NCBI GenBank assembly: GCA_964592255.1
Contig: CAZQCI010000033.1
Location: 1-19,150, forward strand
Reading direction: 5' to 3'
DNA: 19,150 nt
Origin: CAZQCI01 sp964592255
GTDB taxonomy: Bacteria > UBA10199 > SBBF01
A program made the position numbers and the translations under genes. Shown here piece by piece: positions 1-11,800 of this stretch. The notes below the pieces were generated by a model. That model did no database searches, had not been told where the DNA came from, and was given only the letters and a program-made list of their open reading frames with translations. Every line of letters begins with the position of its first letter. The stretch's first letter is position 1.

Positions 1-42
1 GAGGATACAATGCAACCAATTCAGGAGGATAAGAATAATTAA
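1..42 (+). CDS. possible 3' end of a convergent plus-strand gene (partial)
   Basis: Frame 1 is open from the window edge to a TAA at 40-42, giving a very polar 13-residue tail (ending QEDKNN). It would converge on the TPR-like gene, whose stop is at 55-57, leaving about 12 bases between them. That is a normal arrangement for convergent bacterial genes, but the stretch is too short to show coding bias and another frame is also open here. It is offered only as a possible gene end; no function can be inferred. Confidence 0.25.
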   Translation, partial: EDTMQPIQEDKNN

Positions 43-54
43 AGTCCGTGAGTT

Positions 55-693
55 TCATTTAAGAAAGGCGAGCATCTTTTCAATCAATGTCTGCGACATT
101 TTTTCTTTTTTACTTTTAGCAAAGAGGAGAGCTTGGTTTAAAAAATCACGGCAAGCCGGGATGTCTTTTTTCTTGCGGATCAATTCCCCCACAAGTTGAT
201 AATCCAAATTAGCCGATGTCTGTAATCCTTTAAAATTGTCACCCATTGATTTTTTCAACGATGCAACAGCTTTGTCTTTATTTCCCTTACCGAGATAAGC
301 CAAACCTTGTAACGTATAGGCTTGATGCAGAAAAGTAAGGTCATCGCCCACTTGTGAAATCACCTTGTCGATTTTTTTAATCACGGTGTCGTATTGCCCA
401 AAATAATCCACCAACAAACGGGACGAAATAATTTTAAGTGCCGGGTCTTCAGGAATTAATTTTTCGGCTTTTTCGTAACTCTTCCAGGCATTGCGAAAAT
501 CTTTTTTTAGCTTGCACAAAAGACCATGCGTTGAATAATAAACAGCCGCCAAAACAGCATCCTTCTGTTCCTCAGCTTCCTTAACCCCTTTAAGTAAAAT
601 CTCTTCGGCCGCGTCATATTTTTTCTGACGGATTAAATCCAAAGCCTTGAGAAAAGATTTGGATCGGATGGGGCTGTTGAGGTTTTGTGTCAT
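55..693 (-). CDS. TPR-like repeat protein, 212 aa
   Basis: An all-helical, Lys-rich protein with tetratricopeptide-like periodicity. Visible pieces are a first helical pair with KALDLIRQKKYDAAEEIL, a second with DFRNAWKSYEKAEKLIPEDP (a typical TPR helix B running into the Pro-containing turn), and a third with YTLQGLAYLGKGNKDKAVASL. Such proteins act as protein-protein scaffolds, and the partner is not evident. No signal peptide or membrane segment is seen, so it is probably cytoplasmic. I chose the ATG at 693 (MTQNLNSP). An ATG 9 bases upstream (702) lies inside the palindromic repeat, and a start at 786 would translate the whole repeat as an N-terminal extension. It follows the IMPase-family gene on the same strand, with a repeat of about 87 bp between them, so co-transcription is possible. 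No function can be assigned beyond the fold. Confidence 0.75.
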   Translation of the reverse strand: MTQNLNSPIRSKSFLKALDLIRQKKYDAAEEILLKGVKEAEEQKDAVLAAVYYSTHGLLCKLKKDFRNAWKSYEKAEKLIPEDPALKIISSRLLVDYFGQYDTVIKKIDKVISQVGDDLTFLHQAYTLQGLAYLGKGNKDKAVASLKKSMGDNFKGLQTSANLDYQLVGELIRKKKDIPACRDFLNQALLFAKSKKEKMSQTLIEKMLAFLK

Positions 694-697
694 GATG

Positions 698-784
698 GTC
701 ATCCCCGCGAAGCCCCATAGGGGCGAAGGCAGGGATCCAGGATATAGAACTTTTTTTATAGATCCCCGCCTTCGCGGGGATGAC
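698..784. repeat. palindromic intergenic repeat ('PAKAGI'-type), copy 1
   Basis: An 87-bp element bounded by a perfect 15-bp inverted repeat: GTCATCCCCGCGAAG at 698-712 and its reverse complement at 770-784. It contains two internal hairpins: a 5-bp GCCCC/GGGGC stem with a 3-nt loop (712-724), and an 8-bp ATCCCCGC/GCGGGGAT stem with a CTTC loop (762-781). Translated on the plus strand it gives the VIPAKAGI...WIPAF signature known from spurious ORFs in many bacterial genomes. It sits between the IMPase gene and the TPR-like gene and abuts the start of the latter. It probably forms RNA hairpins in the intergenic transcript, or is a non-autonomous miniature element. Confidence 0.85.
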
Positions 785-792
785 ATTTTCTA

Positions 793-1569
793 TTACAAAT
801 CTGTTAAAACTTTCACCATCTCCTGATGAATCAATCCATTGGTGGCCAAAATTTCCTTGTCGTCGACGCCGCATTTTTTCCCGGAAAACAAGCTGGTGCG
901 GCCACCGGCTTCTTCTAAAATAATCATACCCGCAGCCACGTCCCACGAGAACAAATTTAATTCCCAAAAACCATCATAACGCCCACAGGCCACATAACAC
1001 AAGTCCACCGCGGCCACTCCATCGCGCCTTACCGCTTGGACAGATTGGATCATACGAGAAAAATGATTGAGGTTATTATCTCGGGCTTCCCTCACATTAT
1101 AAGCAAAACCAGTGGCCACCATTGCATGAATTAATTGGTCTACTTGAGAAACGGCAATTTTTTTTCCATTTAAAAAACTGCCTTTGCCTTTTTCAGCATG
1201 GAACAATTCGTTACGATTAGGGTCAAAAACCACACCGAGGATAATCTCCCCCTGACATTCCAAACCAATTGAAACGCAGAACAACGGATAAGCATGCGCA
1301 TAGTTGGTAGTGCCATCGAGGGGATCGATAATCCAACGATAATCGGATTTTTTTTGATCCCCACCCCCCCCTTCTTCCGCAACGATATTATGATCAGGAA
1401 AGGAGGAGCGAATTTTTTTAATAATTAATTCCTCACATGCTTTATCCACTTCAGTGACAAGATTAATAGGACCTTTAAATTGGATAGTATGGGCAGAGTG
1501 AAGCTGATTCAGTTGATGGGCTCCAGCAATTTTTGCAGCATCAATAGCCACTTCAAGAAAAGAAGACAT
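793..1569 (-). CDS. suhB: inositol monophosphatase family protein (SuhB-like), 258 aa
   Basis: A Mg2+-dependent sugar-phosphate phosphatase of the IMPase/FBPase/CysQ superfamily, expected to hydrolyse myo-inositol-1-phosphate or a related phosphomonoester in the cytoplasm. Family metal-binding motifs appear in order: NLVTEVDKACEE near the N terminus, VAEEGGGGD (the usual G/A-E-E-S/T motif, with Gly where Ser/Thr is common), the hallmark DPLDGTTNYAH, and SWDVAAG near the C terminus. The length matches the family's 250-275 residues. I chose the ATG at 1569 (MSSFLEVAIDAA), because the family begins just before the first helix. A TTG at 1599 would add ten hydrophobic residues unlike the family, and no clear Shine-Dalgarno sequence decides between them. 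It is downstream of the FAS operon on the same strand but separated by a palindromic repeat, so it is probably unrelated functionally. The exact substrate (inositol phosphate, NADP phosphatase or histidinol phosphate) cannot be told. Confidence 0.93.
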   Translation of the reverse strand: MSSFLEVAIDAAKIAGAHQLNQLHSAHTIQFKGPINLVTEVDKACEELIIKKIRSSFPDHNIVAEEGGGGDQKKSDYRWIIDPLDGTTNYAHAYPLFCVSIGLECQGEIILGVVFDPNRNELFHAEKGKGSFLNGKKIAVSQVDQLIHAMVATGFAYNVREARDNNLNHFSRMIQSVQAVRRDGVAAVDLCYVACGRYDGFWELNLFSWDVAAGMIILEEAGGRTSLFSGKKCGVDDKEILATNGLIHQEMVKVLTDL

Positions 1570-1648
1570 TTGTGGAAAATGCCAGAAAAAGACAGGCAAG
1601 TCAAAGAGAGGGAATTAAGGGTAGTGGTACAATTTGAAATTTTGCTGA

Positions 1649-1717
1649 GTCATCCCGACGCAAGTCGGGATCCAATTTATTTAAAATGGACCCCGGCTAC
1701 ACATCCGCCGGGATGAC
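1649..1717. repeat. palindromic intergenic repeat, copy 2 (diverged)
   Basis: A 69-bp element with the same outer ends as copy 1 (GTCATCCCG at 1649 and CGGGATGAC ending at 1717). It contains two hairpins: an 8-bp ATCCCGAC/GTCGGGAT stem with a GCAA loop (1652-1671), and a CCCGGC/GCCGGG stem (1692-1697 with 1707-1712). It lies between the FAS stop (1747) and the IMPase start. In the leftward transcript the hairpins could stabilise the 3' end of the very long operon mRNA or act as a weak terminator, but no run of T follows either stem, so intrinsic termination is not clearly supported. Confidence 0.8.
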
Positions 1718-1746
1718 ACAAATATTTAAGTTGTTGTATACGGAGC

Positions 1747-2853
1747 TTATCCGCCTACCACTGTAGCAACTCCAGTTGTAGTCACTAAACCAGCTCCTGC
1801 CGCTACACCACCGGCAACCAAGGCACCTTCTTGTGTTGCTGCAACAGCCGGCTCTCCTGCCGTACCCTCTTCGTCTGTGCGACCTAAAGCTTGTAAAGCT
1901 AATCTGCGAGCCTCTTGAGGAGACCCTCCATCAATGGCTGCTTGAATTTCACTCACAAGCTCTGGCGCCACGGCACCATTAGCAAAGGCATCCGCAAATT
2001 CTTGAGCTATTTGTTCTGAATTCAATACAACCTGGGCCAAAGCATCGCGCAGATCAGCTGATAATGAGGGAGCCTCTTTTTCAGATGTCCTTGAAGTCTG
2101 AGCGCTATCAGCTGATGCTTTCCAAACATGAAGGTTAAGCCGCGGAGCAACAGCAACGGGAGCCCTATCAGGTACCGTCCAGGAAGATTCAATTTTTTCC
2201 ACCTGCATGGTTGGATTGCCTTCGGTCAAAGACAGGCGCAATAGAGGAGCTCCAGCGAAATAAAACTCAACCACTTCCTTGTCCCCTTGTCTTTGATAAG
2301 TAAACAAAGGCGCATGCCGGCTAATATAAGACGTGACTTGGGCGGGATCACTGCCTTCCGGCATTCCAGAATCTGCTGTGAAAAAGTAGGCAATTTGCGT
2401 GGCTGGATCTATCAACAGTTTTCTATTTTTGCTGTTCGTACTATCCCCGCGAGAAACCGTTGCACGGATTTCTTCCATCAACTCATACTGCTTGGCATCG
2501 GCAACTCCGGGTGCCGCCAAACGCCCCGTGAAAATACCCGACTTGTTCAATTGCGAATTGATGGTTTCAGCGGTACTGGCCGGCAATGGCAAGGGAGGCA
2601 ACGCCGTTGCCTGATCTTCACTAAAAGCCCCCGGAGGTGGCCCCAAAAATCGGGAGCCTGGCTTTTTAGCTTCTGTAATTTGGAAAGCCATATCATCCGC
2701 ATCCGGGACACGAAGAGTTGCACCCAACTCACGTGTACCATGAACAACCTCATCACGCTGAGCATCAGCCGCATCCATGGTTTTATTCATCGCATTCCAC
2801 ATAACTTCATACTGTTGAGGGGAAATGCGAGGACGATTGTTGACGGGATCCCA
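1747..2853 (-). other. FAS C-terminal extension with shared terminal module, no PPT
   Basis: Residues about 3963-4330. Fungal FAS alpha carries its phosphopantetheinyl transferase here, but no AcpS-like GxGxD or AAKEA motif is present. The region contains a Pro-rich linker, a beta-rich stretch around KQYELMEEIRATVSRGDS to TPMQVEKIESSW-like sequence that I do not recognise, and then a helical module (residues about 4245-4290, bases 1870-2007) with EIQAAIDGGSPQEA. This module resembles the C termini of the two upstream operon proteins. The last 40 residues are Ala/Gly/Val/Thr-rich and probably disordered. Confidence 0.7.
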
Positions 2854-5800
2854 TAAGGCCGCCATCACTTCGACGGGGCTTAGAAATTTAGCCGCAGCAT
2901 TGAACTGACCAAAACCATAGCTGGCAACGTCTTGCTGATGAATCCACTCCTCCGGATTAAGAGGATCAAATTCATAAGGATCCGAAGACGCCAAAATAAA
3001 ATTATTACCAACTAAGCCTTGATGCCAGTTGGGCAAATTATTAACTCCCGGCAATACTCCGGTAGCGCCCACCATGGCCACTTCGTTAACATCCATACCC
3101 ATCGCCGCTTGGAATAAATGCCCGACCAAGTTTTTAACGGCTCTGGCCAAAACAGGATCCCCAGCGATACGACCATCCCACTGTAAGTAGGCCAAGTAAC
3201 TGAGCAACTCACCCATGTCTCCCTGTTTGGTTCCCGTACCATGGAAATTAATGGTCCGTCTTCCACCAGGCCCCATACGAAATACTCTATTGCGAATTTC
3301 AGAAGCCCGTTGCAACGCCCGTAATGTCGCAGGAAAAGGCATGGGCTGGGCTTGGTGTGCATTTCCGGCGGATCCCGCATAAGCCAGTACAGAATAAAAA
3401 GGTTTTCCACTTCGCATGGCCACTTCCAAGTTAGCCAAAACTTGAAAAACAGCGCCTCCCGAAATAGGAAAGCCAGCTCCTTCACCCGAAAGAGCATTGG
3501 CCAATTCTTCCGGCAATCTACCATGAGCCGTTTCTCCGGCTCGTGAGGCACTGGCTTTTCTAAAGCCTTCGGCGGACCAGGGATTAGCTCCGTTATCCAC
3601 GTTACCGGCAACAGCGTAATCCACTTCTCCGGAGGTAATGGCCATCCAGGCTGCGGCCAATGAATTACCATGCCCGGCACAAGCTCCGTTGATGCCGATG
3701 TTAGGCCCGGTAATGCCCCACTTGTGCATCATGGCCTGGTTGGTGGCGGCTGCGAGGAGAGAGTTTTGAATGGTGACATCTTCCATACCGGAAGTAGACG
3801 CAGCAAACTCATAAAGACCGGTCAATTCCGAACGTTCGTGGGGAGTAAACATGTGTGCCGCAAAAAATTCATGCACCTTATCTTGTGGTCCGATGCCGGA
3901 TCCGCAATACCAACCCCAACGGTCGGAATCGGTTTCGTGCACCCATTGCCCGGGATCCGCTTCACCAGCACGCATGGCGGCAAAATCACTGGCTACCAAA
4001 AACCATTCGTAACTTTCCCCCGGCGTGTTGGCAAACTGATCTTTTTTATAACCCAAATGCGTTGAACTATAACCCGTGGGATGCTGCCCCATATGAATAG
4101 TATCGATGGGAACACGGCGATACACTGTCCCCTTGGCTCCCGGCAGACGAACAATTTCGAACTTACCGCCACCAATATCTGATCCTCGATAGAACGGAAG
4201 CAAATTAGGGCGACCATCCGGCAAGGTCGGCTTGGCGGGGTTACAGAAATAACGGATGTCGGAAGATTCAACGATGAATTTGCCGCCGTCCTTGAAGACA
4301 ATTTCGAAAGGCATAAGAGTCCCTTCCGGATCGAACTGATGGGTCATGGACGTTTCGGGCGAACGGATCAATACATGCGCATCAATGTATTTTCCGTATT
4401 TTTTTACAAATTCCTCGGAAGTCACCAACACTTCTGCCGCACCCTTGTCCTTCGCTTTGGCTTCTTCCGTTGCTTTAACATCCATCCACAAAGCCCCACG
4501 TCCGCGCACCAATCCCATTTGAACACCCAACTGAGCATAGGCATCCAGCGACAAATCACGAAGCTGGCGTGTGGCAAGAGCAAACCGGGTTTCCAAATCG
4601 CCTCCACTGGCCGATTCGTCCATGGTCATCAACACAACAATGTTTCGTGGATGGGTCGTAATACGCTGCTCGGGACGAACACGCGCCTGCAATTTGGCAC
4701 ATTCATCGGGAGTAAGAGTTGCCCATGCCGGGCGTGTAAATGTATGGCGCCCGGTGTTGGCGCGAGCACTTATTTTAAGAATATCATCCACAGCTCTTTG
4801 AGCTCTGGCTTCTTTAGTCGACGCTTCGGATTGTACTTTGGCTGCATCATGAGCTACTTTCTGGGCTGCGGCGACTTCATCCAATTCGGCACGCTTGACT
4901 TGGATGGTATCGCTTAAGGACACACGCGTTAAACCGCCGGGCACACCGATAAGACGGGGTTGATACTTTCCTTGTCCATCTTGAAAAAGAGCATCCGCCT
5001 CAGGAGAGTCAATCACGTCTTCAAAAAAGGCCGTATCATCGGTGGCAAAAGTCACCACACCTTCTTGTTCAACGCCCGCAGCAGTGGGATCTTGGAAACG
5101 GTTAACGTGAGTTCCACGGGTGTAGGAAATTCTGAATCCACGGACGCTAAACCGATTTCCCCAAGGCTCAGTTTCGGCACGCGACATCAACAATTTCATC
5201 ATCGCTTTGGACGGCTCGTAGCCACCATCTCCCCCGATACCACCGCCTTCATGGCGGCCATCTCGGGTGTTGTAATCACCACCGTCGTTGTCGGAGCAGG
5301 GAACGATGACACGTGTGACTTTACCAGAAAGAGCAGTTTCTTTCTGACGATTAACGGCAGAAATCAGATCAAGGACAGCATCTGTATTAACCAGTTGCGT
5401 TTGGGCTCCAAAATTTCCTTGCGCGTCCGCTCCGCGATCAACGGCGGTATTCAAATCCATGACCGCTGCAAAAGGATGAATGGCATCCAAATCATATCCC
5501 AAATCCTCGTAAATATATTTAGCCAGGTTATTCGCATCCTGCCGATTACCCGCACGCATTTGAACAAGAATGACACGATTTTCCATCCCTACCAAACGTG
5601 GGGCCCATTCTTTCTCCCACACTTTGGAATGTTTTTGCATGTCGGTGACGGCGATAATAGCCACCGCACCGGCGCGCAATTTGTTGCGCACGACTGAGAA
5701 ATTGATATTACCCAATGTGGCACCCGTAAACAGATGCACTTCACCGGTGCGATTGATGCCGTCATGCGCTACTTTTTTAGCGGCATCAATAAAGCTGGCT

Positions 5801-8800
5801 GGATACGCATCAGGGTGTGCCGCATATTCAGAAATATCTGCATTCAATGAGGCAATCACTTTTGCCTGATATTTTTCAAGATCATCATGATTTTCACCAC
5901 GCTCCACAGCCGCTTCCCATTGGGCAATCAGATAGCCTTGCATATTCCCTGGAAGCTCACCCCAAGTCACAGGCGCCTGATTTTGTGAACGGGACGCCAG
6001 ATAATCCAAAAATTTATCCATTGTATCCAAAGGCTCCCCGGCTTGCGGATGCCCTTGGGGATAAACGCGCGGCACGTCGATCATCTTAGGCTGCCCTGTA
6101 GGTCCGTACTGATCGGTCTCCCACACCGTTACCGGCATGGTGATGACATGGTCAGGCCTATAGAGACGCCCTCTTTCTTTGAATTCAGCAGCTTTCTCTC
6201 GAAATACGGTTAAGAACGGTTTGATAAAATCGTTACCCGGATCCGCCAAAGCGGTATCGATAATGGTGATGGTTTGGTCATCAGCTCTCTCGGCAATTTC
6301 CATCATGCGGCGCGAGACTTCCGACAAATCGGTAAGAGCCCCACGTTTGACGGCCCAAATTAAAGCAACGGTTTGGGCGGCGGCAAAATTGGTGTGATAA
6401 TCCCGCGCTTCTTCTTTCTTGAAAGCGGGAGTGGTCATCGTTTTGATGGCTTCGGCACCGATATAACCGGCAATAATGTCTAATTGGCGTGCTTTTTCGG
6501 CCAAAACTCCGACGGCCGCAGAATAAGAGGCATAACCTCCTTTTTCATAAGCGTCCGACTGCGCCAGGACACGGTCCAAATCCATTCCCGGAAAAGCGGC
6601 TGCAAAAGCCGTTCGAGCTTGATCCAGACGGACAGCATCAAGAATTTGAGGCATCGCTTCTGCCAGATCAATTCCACCACCGCCACCGGCTTGTTTGGAG
6701 GCAGCGATTTCCGATTTTTTGGAAGGCATGGAAATTTGTTGCAATGCAAAGAAACTCTTCACAGCCGTATCCACAAAGGCTATCGCTTCCAAAGCATTCG
6801 TGATGGATCCCTTCATGACACCCGGCACCCATCCTTTGGCAGCAGCAACAATGTAAGGAATGGCACCATAAACTTGGGAAGAAGGCATGCGCCATTCATT
6901 GCTGAGATAGCTCATGAGATCGTCTAATTGAAAATCGACAGGGAAACCGATCGTCCCAAAAATCTCTTTGGTGTAAGCACCAGGACCGGAATAAGCACCC
7001 AATTCTGCCAAAGCATAACCGGCCAAATCTATAAAGCTACGGTCTTGGGCATCTGCAAAACGTGTATCAGTTTCAGGAACTTTTAATTCTTGGGCCAAAC
7101 GTTTTCCTAACTTCAACATTTCCTGAGAACCGCCTCCGCGGACAGCCTTGATTTTTGATTCGTCATTGACCTTTGTAAAATCAAAACTCCCGGCTTCACC
7201 AGCAACGGAACCAACAATCATCCGCAAAACAGGAATAAATGGGTCAGTCACTTTACCCAATTTTAATTCAGGCACGGGCCCATCATTAATAGGTCCTGTA
7301 GGAGCAGCAGCTACAGGAACCGCCATCATCACGGGTGCCGCCGTTACAGCCGCCGTTACAGCCGCCGCTACAGGGGCCGCTTCCACAACCGCTTCAGGAG
7401 CGTCTTCAAAAGTGAGAGCCTTATAGTCTTTTTCAGCGGTCAAATCATAAACCCAGTCTCTGTCAGGATTTTGGGGACTCTGATAATCAGCACCTACTTT
7501 TCTCTTCAGCGTGGAATTAACTTGGCCTGCAACCACATTAGCCGTCGCCACAAAACGACGCACACCATCTGTGTGCATATTCCCAATGGTGGTGGCCCAC
7601 TGTGTGGTATTGGCAAATTGGAAAACACGAACTTCTACAAAGAACTTGAAGAGCCGCTCATCGGCATCCATTGTGTCATAATTATCCAAAAGATCTTTTA
7701 AGACATGTAAGTCGGTATCGGTTAAACCTTGCGTCTTCAACTGGTTATAAACACTTTGAATGTAGTCTTTGCTGTCGGAGAAAGCTCTTCCCGTCAAATT
7801 GGGATAATGCCGCCCGACATACGAGCGAATGACTTCGATATCAAATTGATCCTTATGGTCATAATAAAACTGACGAAAATCTGGAACCTTGTCGCCTAAA
7901 ATTTCCCAAAGATGGAAAGGGATATCGACATCCACTTTAATATAAGGAACTTTTTCGTGGGTACGCCCCAACATAGCAGCACGCCTTAAAGCATATTCGT
8001 TGATATACTTAAGAGCCAATTGCACAGCAGCATCATAACCGGTGATCACAAATTGTTCCGGCGTGTTGATATTGGCAATTCCAATGGGAAGACCTTTTTC
8101 TGGATGTTTACCTTTTAATTCAGGGCGAGCCTGAGCCAAGGCCACCGTTTCAAGGCGAGCACGTTGCATGGCTTCTTCGACGACGGATTTGGGAACACCC
8201 AGCACCGCATACATGGAAAATGGAGAAACTCCCGTGACAGGATCGCGCAGTGGGTCGACTACATCCGCCATGTATCTTCCCCGCTGGAAAGTAAGCTCCA
8301 CACCTACTTCAAAAGTTGTCAGGGCACTGATGACGTCCATCGTAAACTCACCCACACTACTTCCGGCCACTTTTTCACGTTGAAGCCCTTCAGACAATAA
8401 TCCACGTGCCTGATCTCTAAGTGATTTTAGTTTTTCGATGATGGCCTGTAAGGGCTGGGTAAACATGGTATGTTTTCCAATCCATTCAGGATGTCGGTAA
8501 GTATGCGTGGTACCATCTTTGTAGCGCAACGTAATAACTTTGAGTTTGGGGTTCTCCAAAATCTGACGCGGAGACCAACCCATATTTGCGATGCAGAAGG
8601 CATCGATATGATCAAAAATAGCCCTGATCCTTTCATCCGCAATCAGCGCCGTATGAGCCCCCGGTTCCAAAATCCCCTGGCCCGGGTTAAGAACAGCCGT
8701 GGTCTCCGGCCACACTTCGGCATACACTTGAGCCACAATACGCCCATGAGCATCGGTCACTTCTCCCGTATTTACCGAAGCGGAACCCTTCAAACCAACT

Positions 8801-11800
8801 GTTTGCATTTTTAAGGTAAGTTTCCCGGAAGCCGTAGGAACTGGATCTGTCCAGGTAACTTGAAAAGCCCGAACGCGCGTCGGATCACCACCGGCTAGTT
8901 TAGTAACAACATGTTTGGCCACTTCACGGCCCGTAAATTCCCCATGCACAATGGTTCCAGGCAGTCCCACAAAACGAGCCACATCCACATCGGTATGAAT
9001 GGGATTTTGATCCCCGGTTTTGGCATACTCATCCAGCTGATCCTGATCAGGAGCCATCCAAGAAACCGTCAAGGCGGGCTTGGGAGTAGGCGCTTGAACT
9101 GCAGCACCCTTATAAAGCCCTTCGGGACGGGAGTCTGCCAACTGCGCTTCACCTTCCCGCATAGGATCACGAAGAACAAAACTGTTGGTTTGAATGCCCA
9201 CCAACTCCCCATCGCCGGGAATGGATTCCGCATTGGTTTTGGTCCGAATTTCGTCCAAATACTCGACGGTGGATTTGGTTGTTTCCACGCCTTCCTTATT
9301 CACAAAAGTCAGTGTGTCACCGATGGTGGTTCCTTCTTTCAATTGACCATAAGGGCTTTGCGCAATCGCATAAGTGACAAACTCACTTCCCTTGGACAAA
9401 CGATAAATCTCGGCCCGCTCGGTGAGAATACGTCTTGAAGGATTTTGAGGATCAGCCGTGTAACCTACGACTTGACGTTTGAAGAGAAGAATATCTCCCT
9501 CGCGCGGATGCTTACCATCGACATATTCCGTCTTTCGGGACAAATGGAACAAGTTGACGGGGTTGACGTGAAGCGCCGGTGGGTACAAGGTTTGAATAGC
9601 CGAAGGCAAACCGAGAGCAAAATCGGTACCGATAGGAGCCACACTCCGCCGACCTTTGCCTTCGAGATGATCGAGGTAACCATTGCGCGAACCATAAACG
9701 TAAAACACATTGTGGTCTTGGCTTGCCTCAACCGCTTGTCGAATCCAATCAGGCGTCACTTCCGCTTGCGAAGTGAACATGGCATCCGGGTTTAACAAAT
9801 CAGCCTCTTCCTTATCTACTCCAAAAGCCGAAGCCAAAGCGGTACGGTGCCGGTCATCAATGGTATCGGCATCCACCAAAACAAAACTTTCCAGATCGTT
9901 GACTTTTTCAAGACGATATTCTTCTTTCAATTGAATCGGCGCACCTGTTTTGTAAGAAGTGACTTCCACCGTCACCGTGTTGTCTTTTGCTGTAATTTCA
10001 ATTTTTAATCCTTTGGCCAAACTGTTGGGATCGGTCGGATCGGAAACAAGGGAGAGATCATACTTTCTAAGCGCCGTGATATTTCCTTCTGTGTCCACTT
10101 CAACTTTCCATAAAGTGTTGGGGTCAGAAACTAAAAGTGCGGGAAGTCGTGTATTAGGAACACTCTCATCTCCTTGACGCAAGAATGCATTTTCCAAAAA
10201 TGCTTTGATCGGCCCCTTCCCTGCTGAAAGAATAATCGGTTTGAGAATAGCGTTGGCCAGTGTCAGTTGATCATCAGTACGAATGCTATAAGTAAAACTC
10301 TGATCTGCATTTTCGATTTTGTCTGCTGTAACACCATCAATATCATCTAAGGCCACCAAAGGATTTTGAGAAACAGGAGTAAATGCCGCGGTACCTAAAT
10401 CCGGTTTAACGGGCATACCCGATGCCTGCATTTTTTCACGGGCACCTGTATACATGGCATCCATATAGTCACCTGTACTCATTAACCCAGGAACACGTGT
10501 GATGGACAAGCCAGGGGTGAGGGCTGTCCATTGAGGATCAGCGCCTGGAACGTTGGCAAAAGAAGCAAAGCCCGTGCGAAAATCACGGACAATATTGGCT
10601 GAAGTTAAAGAATGAATTTGACGCGGAAAAATACGGTCCCTAAAACGCCAAATCCGATTCTCAATAAAATCACGATCATCCAAACTAGGTTTTCTACTCA
10701 TCTCTTTTGCAGAGTAACTGGAAAACCGAGATCGTAAAGCCGCGTCATATTGTGCAAACACAGGTTCAATCCAAGTGCCATCGGAATTGGTATGCAATTC
10801 TTTAAAACGATCCAAAACTTGGGCCCGCGTCATGTCATACCATTCGCCATAAGTGGTATCGTATTGGTAGTAAACTTGCGGCACCAATGTGAGAGCGTCA
10901 GCCAGCGAGCCGGAGCTCACCGCTTCATTCAATTTCGGCATGAGGCGTTCGATGATTTTTGTCTGTTCGGCTACCGGTAACATCCGCACACGGGTATCTA
11001 AGGCTCCCAAATAAGAACTGTTGGGAAGCCCTGCCAATGCCTCTCTCAAAATCACTTTTCTTTCGGAAAGAGAAAGAGTTCTCAACCAATTATCAATAAG
11101 AACAGCTTTTGGAACTTGCTTGAAAAGAGTACCTCCGAGACTAGCCTTAAAGGCATTGGCTAAATCACCGCTTAAGGGTTGAGCTAAAGCAGCTTGCACA
11201 CTCACCATCGCATTAAGCGTGGCCCTTGTGACACCGTTAGGAAAAATTCTTCCTAATACCGTTTTGTGAAGATACCCCAGTTCTTTTTGATATCTATCTA
11301 CAGTAGCCGAAAAAGCGGCTTCATTAAATTCCCCATCATGAATAAATTGGTCTCGCAGTTCTTGCTGATCTCCACTCAATAAACGTTCCAATTGTTGATA
11401 ACGGTCGTAGTGTTTAACAACATCTTCAAGGGAAATATAATCCCTACGGCTGGTATCCCACAGTTGTCGAGGCATGGCCTCGAAAAGACGCCGACCGTCT
11501 GTGAAACTTAAATCCACTCCTTGGGACTGCAAATACGCTTTCAGTAAATCGTCTACGGAAAACACAAAGTCGCGCAGTTCCAAATTTTGAAAATCATAAG
11601 TTGTTATGGCACGTCTTGCGTTGAAAGTTTTGGACTGAGCACGGCGCACCAGTTCACCATAAGTTTGCCAAAGTGATTGGCCATCAACGCGATCCCAAAG
11701 AGAAGTCTCCAGAACAGCGGTTGAAAACCAAGCCTTGGGGTTACCGGATTGGTTGAGAACAGCAATCACTTCATTGCGCTCTGCAGTGGTAAAAGGGCGG

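Noticed and set aside
694..786. Upstream start of the TPR-like protein at 786
   Set aside because: The extra 31 residues are translated repeat sequence; the ATG at 693 directly after the repeat fits better.
614..967. Plus-strand reading frame giving the VIPAKAGI...WIPAF peptide
   Set aside because: It is the translation of the palindromic repeat joined to antisense of the TPR-like and IMPase genes; a well-known type of spurious ORF.
1570..1599. TTG start for the IMPase-family gene at 1599
   Set aside because: Adds residues unlike the family and has no Shine-Dalgarno; the ATG at 1569 fits the family length.
1649..1717. Intrinsic terminator after FAS
   Set aside because: Good hairpins exist, but neither is followed by a T run in the direction of transcription; recorded as a repeat only.
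2287..2856. Long plus-strand open frames antisense to FAS (also 4960-5697, 8911-9438, 4339-4917)
   Set aside because: Their translations show no family motifs and they lie opposite a continuous, motif-rich coding frame; they are shadow ORFs.
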